Source: Phalacrocorax aristotelis
Lineage: Eukaryota; Chordata; Aves; Suliformes; Phalacrocoracidae
Length of the DNA: 64,000 nucleotides
Direction: 5' to 3'
Assembly (NCBI RefSeq): GCF_949628215.1
Contig: NC_134280.1
Location: 54,276,621 to 54,340,620 of the forward strand
Shown: piece by piece, positions 57,239 through 64,000 of the stretch
Numbering within the stretch: the stretch's first letter is position 1
How the letters are laid out: the number at the start of each line of letters is the position of its first letter
Made by a program: the position numbers and the translations under genes
The notes under the pieces: model-generated
Database searches by the model: none
What the model was told of the DNA's origin: nothing
Seen by the model: the letters and a program-made list of their open reading frames with translations, nothing else

Positions 57239-60200
57239 CTATACACAGCCTCACTGGGTTTTCTTAAGGCCTGTGTAGGTCCCACAGGCAGGCAGTAAAT
57301 GAAAGCCATGGGAACCCAAACTGACCCTTGGTTCCTTTTGCAATGATCTATACAAGTCTACAAAGCTGTGTGTTAGGGTTAAAGCCTAACCACCACAATG
57401 CTGGGGTCACCGTGTTCCTGGAAGCACCTGAAAATAGCCTGCTTCTGTAGCGCAGTCATTAATGAGGCCAGGACACCTGCAAATTGGCTGAACATTCAAG
57501 GATTGAAGTATCGAGGGAGTTATCCTCTAATTTCAAGCATGTAAAACAGAGCTCTTCATTACACTCAGAATATATTTTGCAATAATTAGATATGCGCTTG
57601 AGAGGCAGTGAAGAAAACAAAAGGATTTTGCTCTAGCAATGGCAAGTGCTACAAACAGGTTTTCCCTGGATCACATTCATTCCTAGGTCCCATTTGGGAA
57701 ATGTTTCCATTACATTCAATTCTATCATTCATTTAGCATCAAGCATACGCATAAATCTCACTGGAATCCTGCTGTTCTCTTGGGCAGAATTCCCATCAAC
57801 TTTGATACGACCAAAATTTGGCTCTATAAGAAGATCAATGAGAGTTTTTAAAAAATCCAGATCATATGTATATAAATAAATGTTTATAAATTTGAGTAGC
57901 TTTCAGTGCTTGGTTTGATGCAAAGCTGCAACCAGTAAAAGAGAGAAAAACACCCCTGAACTCTGAAGAATTGCACTTGAACACTGAGCCACAAACACTG
58001 CAGAGCCCAGTCATTTATTCTAATTTCATCCCGTAAATTCCTTCATCATCAGCTTATGATTTAATAATAAAATCACACATAATGGTTAATAAAAGATTAG
58101 GAAGGTTGAAGGCTGTTGGAATTGATTTCACACTATTTTGTATTTAACAAATATTCTTGCATTAAGGCTTTACACACAGAGATTTATTCCCTTCTCGCCA
58201 TGTGGAGGATTTGCATGGATAACCCATTAGAGTTAATGGCTGCGCTGAGCACAAATCTGCTTCCTCCTACGTATCCCCTCTTCCCCAAACCCACCAAGAT
58301 GAAAGCCTGTTGCAGGCTATTCCGTACAAGGGAGCACACTCCTGCTTAGGCTCACCACCTTTGACTTTCCTCCTTCTTTACCTTTGCTTTTCTTTTCCAG
58401 TTCTGTAGAGTGAGGACTGCATGATTTGACATTTGGAAATGCTGCGTATGTCAAGATATTTTTATATTCAACTGGCTTGTAAAATCAGGTGCTTTGATAG
58501 GTGGCTTGGTTTGGAACAGCATGAGCACTTTGGAGCAGTAACGGAGATCAGCTCCTCAGCACCCTGCAGCACTCACGTACGGACGTTATCTTATGATGGT
58601 TACAGCAATGCACTGGCTATGTTTATGCTTTCTAACAAGGGTGGCAAAGGTGACCCCAAAGTCTCCCTCAGCCATCTCCCTTACTGTGCCCCTGCAGCCC
58701 ACCCTCCTATGGGGCTGTAGGCAGAGCAGGCCATGCTGGCTGCAAACCCACTGCCACTGCCACAGGTGTTTGCTGGTACTAACATAAGCTTACAGGCTTG
58801 GGCAAACCTTTGGGGTTCACCACATTACCAGAGGAAATTTCTACATATCTAGGGTTTTTATCTCTTTAGATAACTCCATGGAAGAAGTTATGAGTAATTT
58901 GAAACTTTTCTGAAACCTTATCCAATGAGCCTAAATAAAAAAACATATTCACTTTAATATTCCAAGATAGAGACACAAAGCTTTAGAAGAACTCGCTGTG
59001 CGTTAGCGGTCAGCATTTCTTGTGCCCAGCAGAACACAGAAATGGCATCAGTGTATGCTCTTGTTTTCATTTCTAACAGAAATGGAATTCAAGGGATGCA
59101 CAGCAACCCCAAGCTAAGAAATGAGCCTTCAGCCATCAGGTGGTGCTGTGAATCCAAACAAATATATGCCACAAAACCAGACGTAAAATACGGGATTTCC
59201 TCTGCAAATGAAAAGGTCACACTCTCTGCTAGTCAACAGCATGTTAATTGCAGCATAACACTGTAAAATTATACCCTCTCAATTTCAGGGATTGCACACA
59301 AGATAAACCTGTTTCCTTGCTGAAGGCCTACATGAAATGTTTCTACATTTGAGTGATCTTGCTATTGAGTAATATTCTTCTTATTGTGAAAATTATACAA
59401 AAATGCTAGCATTTGGATTACTTAATTGCTTACCTGACAAGTCTACTCACTCCCTCAGGAACTGCAGAAGGGGTAAAAACTATGTGGTCACGTAATTAAA
59501 GGCTGTCATCTACAGTCACAGTAGTCTGCATGAAGGCTTCATGCTTATCTTAATTCTCACATTTTCTAATTTTGAGTGGTTGACTCAAGTCATGCTTTTT
59601 TGTATGCAAGATAATTAGATCAGAGAAGGATGCAAAACATGGGTTCCTTCAGAAAGGAATAGCAGCCCAATATGATGCATATAAAGGAAGCAAAGAAGAG
59701 CTGTTAAGGAGTTACAATGGTATTCTTTTAGAAGGTTTGAGGTTTTTAAAGCTGCAATATAAAACACCGCAATCAATTATCAGTCATAATTTTCCACAAA
59801 TTGTGGCTTAAAACAAGCATATGTTTAAATTCTGAAGGAAAACCCAAGAGCACATTGTCAGCCTATGGCAGAACGTTCCCATAGGCTTTTAAGCTCTTTT
59901 TCTATCAAATCATATATCACTCTCTCCACCACAATGATTACTTTTGGACAAGTTCTGCAGAGATCATGTTGTCTCAAAAACACCTGCATTAGTTCCTTCC
60001 ACTTGGGAGCTGTGAACTAAGTATTGATTTCAAATGTTATATCTAAGCTTGACCCTTTCTTTCTTCATTGTATTTAGTATTTTGTCCCTGACTTCCAAGA
60101 GACAGCCTGCAGAGTAAGCTCTGGCTCTTACCTGGGCTGCAGAAATGGAAAGATGAAAGAGGGAGAGAGTAAAATCGTCCATCTATGTACACATAACGCT

Positions 60201-60522
60201 CCCCTATCTCTCACAAGCCACAAAGAAGGGTTGGCAGAACTCAGCAACAGAAATCTTTCATCCAAGCTAACAGAGTTCTCAGTGAGGAAAATAACAGAGG
60301 GAAGTGACACCCCACCCAGAAAAGATCCCCAACTCTGCTGTGCAAAGTCAAGTTCAGCTAGCACAAGGAGGACATTTCACATCACCCATCTTTCAGCACC
60401 TGAACTGGTCAGGTAGGCTGGTAGCGCAGCCTACCTTTGGCCCCCTCCAGGAAAGATGGGGAAAGAGTGAGACTCTTTGACAAGGTTGTTCCTAAAGTGC
60501 CAAAAGTGGATGTCCTACCAAA

Positions 60523-60544
60523 GTGCTAGTGCTAGTGCTAGCAC
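60523..60544. repeat. Short GTGCTA tandem repeat with palindromic end
   Basis: Three GTGCTA units end in GTGCTAGCAC, a perfect 10-base palindrome. It is intronic; no function is inferred. Confidence 0.55.
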
Positions 60545-63500
60545 CGATCATTGGTTTCAATATCCATCCCCTACATCACTTCAGCAAATGATGATCACAG
60601 CATTTGACATGTGACAGATGTCCCGGGAAAGTGGGATGTCAGAGGAACACATCTGCACATCACTCAGCTATAATCACTGACCAAAAAAAAACCAACAAAA
60701 AACAAAAACCCGAAACAGAGGTGTCTCCCCTGAGTAGGTCTGTAACTCTTTTTCTCTGTTATATGTGTTTACAGTAAAATGACGACAGTCATCAGTGGCA
60801 ATTTGAAAGAGGAAACGCTTTGAAAAATCAGTTAAACCCAGCTGGGTTCCGAAGTTCCTTCCTTCTTGAAAGGTTTCAGAAAAAAAAGCTAATAAAGGAC
60901 ACGTGCTGCCTTGACTTTGCAAAAAAAAAAAGCTGAATGTGTATCCCACATATGTTTTGAAACCTTCTGTATGCTTTCTCCAGAACTTTTGGCTCAGCAG
61001 GCTGGAAGAGCACCTTGTGGTCCTTCGAGATGACTCCTGCAGTACAGCTGTGCAAATGGGAATCATTACGGCTCCTTGCAGGACGATTCCCAGGTCCACA
61101 GCTCACTGCTGGCACCATACGGAAACCTGGAGGCTGCAAGGCTGAACAGGAGCAGGCATGTGCTCGCACCAACTCTTTTTTTCACAGACAAAATGAATTA
61201 CTAAAACCAAGTGACAAAACCCATTTCTTCTCCCCATTGGAAAAAAAAAAAAACCCAAACCCACAAAACCGCCAAAGGTTGCTTATGCTGCTAACCTAGG
61301 CTCAGTTCAGGGAATAACTTGAGTCTGCCCTAGTCTTCAAAGACATCTAAAATTACAACAATAGCCCACAGAAACAAAAAAATCCAGGCAGTATCAAAAA
61401 CACTGAGCTATTCAGCTTTGAAATTCTTTTCAGTGACCATCACTCACCTAGAACAACCCATAATTTGACGTGCCAAGTCTATCTGCCGCATTTTGCAACA
61501 GCTGATCACAGAGGAGCTGGCCAATGTTCTCTCAGCGCTCACCAATAACAAAAATCTGCTTAAGATGGAATCACATCCTTGCACATCGAAATCTCAGTCC
61601 AGGCCTATACTTTTTTTTTTCCATTGCATTCCTGTAGCTATAGAACATCTGGGATTAATCTCTTGCCAATTAAGACTTCAAAAGCCTCACACCTAGTAAC
61701 CATACATTCCTCCAGAGAGGCATCACTACGGGAGTATTATTTTCTTGAATTATTAAAGTCATCTAGCTTTTGGACTTGTGCCTTACTCTTACAAGATAGA
61801 TGCTTTTAAAAATCAACCTGAAGTAGACTGTCACCTGGAAAGCATGAATTCTTGCTCAAGTGCACACGAATCATGAATGATGAGGAAGAGGCTGATTTCA
61901 TTCTGTCAGTGAACATTGAGGTCATCGTATTCAGCTGACTGCTTATTTTGCTGTACCACTTGGGTGCCTGAGTGCATGATTTCTTACACTTTGGCTGCCA
62001 AGATGCAAGGATGCGATCTCTCAGTTAGCTGCAAGTGCAATTTATGCACAGAGCTAAAAGAAGTCTGGTTGCGAATGCCTGGATTTTAAACTGCTGTGAA
62101 AGGGCTAAATAATATGAAGGGCAGAAATAAAGCTAAGGTAACTTCTATTTTTTTCCAGTACTTCCAGGATCCAGTGATATATTTCATTGTGAACTTGGTC
62201 TCAAATTGCAGTCTTCCTCCTGGTTCATTGCTTCTGTGTGTGACCCTTATTTCAATAATCTTATTTCCTCCCCAGATCAGAGCATCAGTTCTGGGGCAAG
62301 GGCCAGATGCCTAGCAAAGAAACAACACACTGTAAGCCAGACCACACAACTCCATCCACATCAGGCAATGGAGACTACCTGAAGCATGCCTGAAGGAGAA
62401 GACAGACCTAAGGGACAAAATATAAGTGTGGTTTACAATTCCACTGTTGAGCCTTTAACCCTTGGCTATCTGCCACTTCGAATTCCTCTGGTAACCGCTT
62501 TGGTGGTAGTGCCCACAGCAAGGTGGAGATCTGCACTACGAGATTTAAGCAGGTGACTCAAAATGTTTAGGAGGCCTGGAGCACTGGTTTGGAGATCTCA
62601 GGGGCAGCCCCAGAATGGTCTGGGCAGGAAGCTTGGGACAGGTTTAAAATACTAATTCTAAGCCACTCATCAGCATAAATCTGAAATGCACACACAGTCA
62701 ATGGTTTGGAAAAAGCAATTTTCTTTTCTGAAATGGTAAGAAAGACAGACACTGTGTTTGTACAGGTTGAGCCCTGTAGGCTGACATGACCTTCCAGATG
62801 TCTTTAAAACATATCACAAAGCAGACTGCTGCTGCGGTCTGTGAATGTGAAATCTAGTGTAGCTTGGCAGTGGTTCTGCAGGCTGTCCAGAAGTCAGGAC
62901 CTTAAATCCTACCAACAGTCTGTCACAGATGGTACGGCAGAGGGGAAAATAGGGATTCTGAAATGCTGAGATAAAAAGTAGGCCATGTAGCTGCTGATCA
63001 CAATATAGTTGCCTGGATAGCAGATCTGTACATCTACCATATGCTTCAACTCAATATCCCCCAGCAAGTCAGAGGCCTCCATGAATTACTGTTAAATTTG
63101 CCAAATGCTCTTGTGGTTCATTTTCCACTACTAACATGGTAGACTGCATTAATAACAGCATGGTCAGGACACCTCCTCAGAGATGCTGAGATTCACACAA
63201 TATTGCATCTACACAGGAGACACGAACATACTACAAATACACGCTAACATTATGCAAGGGAACAGATTCCACCTGCCCCATTTGTGTCAGCTAGCTTATC
63301 TCATTTCACCTTAGTCTCCTGTCTTGCTTGACCATAACGGCATCCTCTGTGTTTGCCCAGTGCATTAAAGAAATGAAACAAACTCAGGTACACCCTCTTG
63401 CAGATGCCTCTTTACAATAGGTAAAGCTATATAATGGTCTACAACCGTTTCAGTAGTGTCTTCTGGGCTTAAAATAAATCTGTATTAACTGCAAAGTACA

Positions 63501-64000
63501 AGCCTTAATTTGCTGCAGTTTATACAGATTACTTTAAATGTAACAGTTTCTGTTCCTTGTGCCTTTGTCTGCATATGTTTTACACCACCGACTGACTTTA
63601 ACGCCGTTTCCAAGCCACTCATCTCCGAGTGTGACACCCCTGTGTTTGGCCATTTGTCAGCACATCTACGCTGCTCAATGGAGCGGATACTCCCAAACTG
63701 CCCTGATCAAGGATAGCTAACAAACAAAAGCAGCAAAGCACAGTCATCATGCCAGGACAGCTCTTGTGTTTGGGAGGGAGGCTAGCCTGAGTGTATGAGC
63801 TGTTCTGCCCTCTCATCTGCAGATTCACATCCTTCCCTTCCTGCACAAGGTACAGCCACTTCTCACAGCTCACTGACCTCCGCTGTGAAGTCAAATACTC
63901 TCATTCAGCTGAAAATTACACCATTTTTCACGCTAGTATTTCTGGCACAGTACTATATATAATTTTTTTGTGAAGTCCACTGCTAAATGGACAGACAGAT

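Larger units (their letters stand above)
55124..64000. other. OSBPL5 intron (cut by window edge)
   Basis: At least 8.9 kb. No upstream PH-domain exon of OSBPL5 was found on the minus strand, so the preceding exon likely lies beyond 64000. The region holds the CR1 element at 55907-57238. Confidence 0.55.

Noticed and set aside
61441-61500. Minus-strand WHVKLWVVL segment resembling the SWTKLWCVL of the ORP5 PH domain, followed by GTGAGT
   Set aside because: A stop codon lies just upstream, there is no pyrimidine tract or good acceptor, and the rest of this highly conserved PH exon is absent. Judged chance.
1-64000. CRISPR arrays, operons, phage or other prokaryotic systems
   Set aside because: The window is eukaryotic: spliced genes, CR1 LINEs and CpG islands. 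No regularly spaced repeats were seen.

Overview
This 64 kb window is vertebrate nuclear DNA and looks avian. It has long introns, two CpG islands, and several CR1 LINE fragments carrying the CR1 3' end that finishes in ATTCTATGATTC. Three genes, all on the minus strand, were rebuilt by joining exons whose splice sites and reading phases fit. From right to left, in transcription order, they are the 3' two thirds of OSBPL5 (an ER-anchored oxysterol-binding-protein-related lipid transporter), a complete TNF-receptor-superfamily death receptor of 414 residues, and the 5' part of CARS1 (cytosolic cysteinyl-tRNA synthetase). This order matches the mouse distal chromosome 7 interval Cars1 - Tnfrsf26/22/23 - Osbpl5, which in eutherians lies in the imprinted Kcnq1 domain.

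Region 1 (1-14,260) is CARS1: start codon, eight coding exons including an in-frame 82-codon cassette, and large introns. The gene continues past the left edge. Its GC-rich promoter (14,261-14,545) carries an ATF4/C-EBP-type element, GC boxes, an RFX X-box and an inverted CCAAT box. A perfect CRE lies just inside intron 1.

Region 2 (14,540-25,560) is the death receptor: signal peptide, cysteine-rich repeats, one membrane span, a long acidic linker and a C-terminal death domain on ten exons. Its poly(A) signal lies only about 300 bp from the CARS1 start codon, so the two genes are packed tail to head. A CR1 3' fragment sits in its last intron.

Region 3 (25,561-28,374) is intergenic DNA with no gene found, probably including the OSBPL5 3' UTR.

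Region 4 (28,375-64,000) is OSBPL5 from the end of the PH domain through the whole lipid-transfer (ORD) domain, including the split EQVSHHPP signature, to the C-terminal membrane anchor (15 exons). The exons for the N-terminus and most of the PH domain were not found and probably lie beyond the right edge. A 1.3 kb broken CR1 with reverse-transcriptase coding sequence lies in the rightmost intron.

No complete new biological system was found. The most interesting points are the death-domain receptor at the locus of the mouse decoy TRAIL receptors, its very tight spacing to CARS1, and an ambiguous (GC or weak GT) splice donor in OSBPL5. Exon calls rest on reading the sequence and on remembered family sequences; no database search was made.
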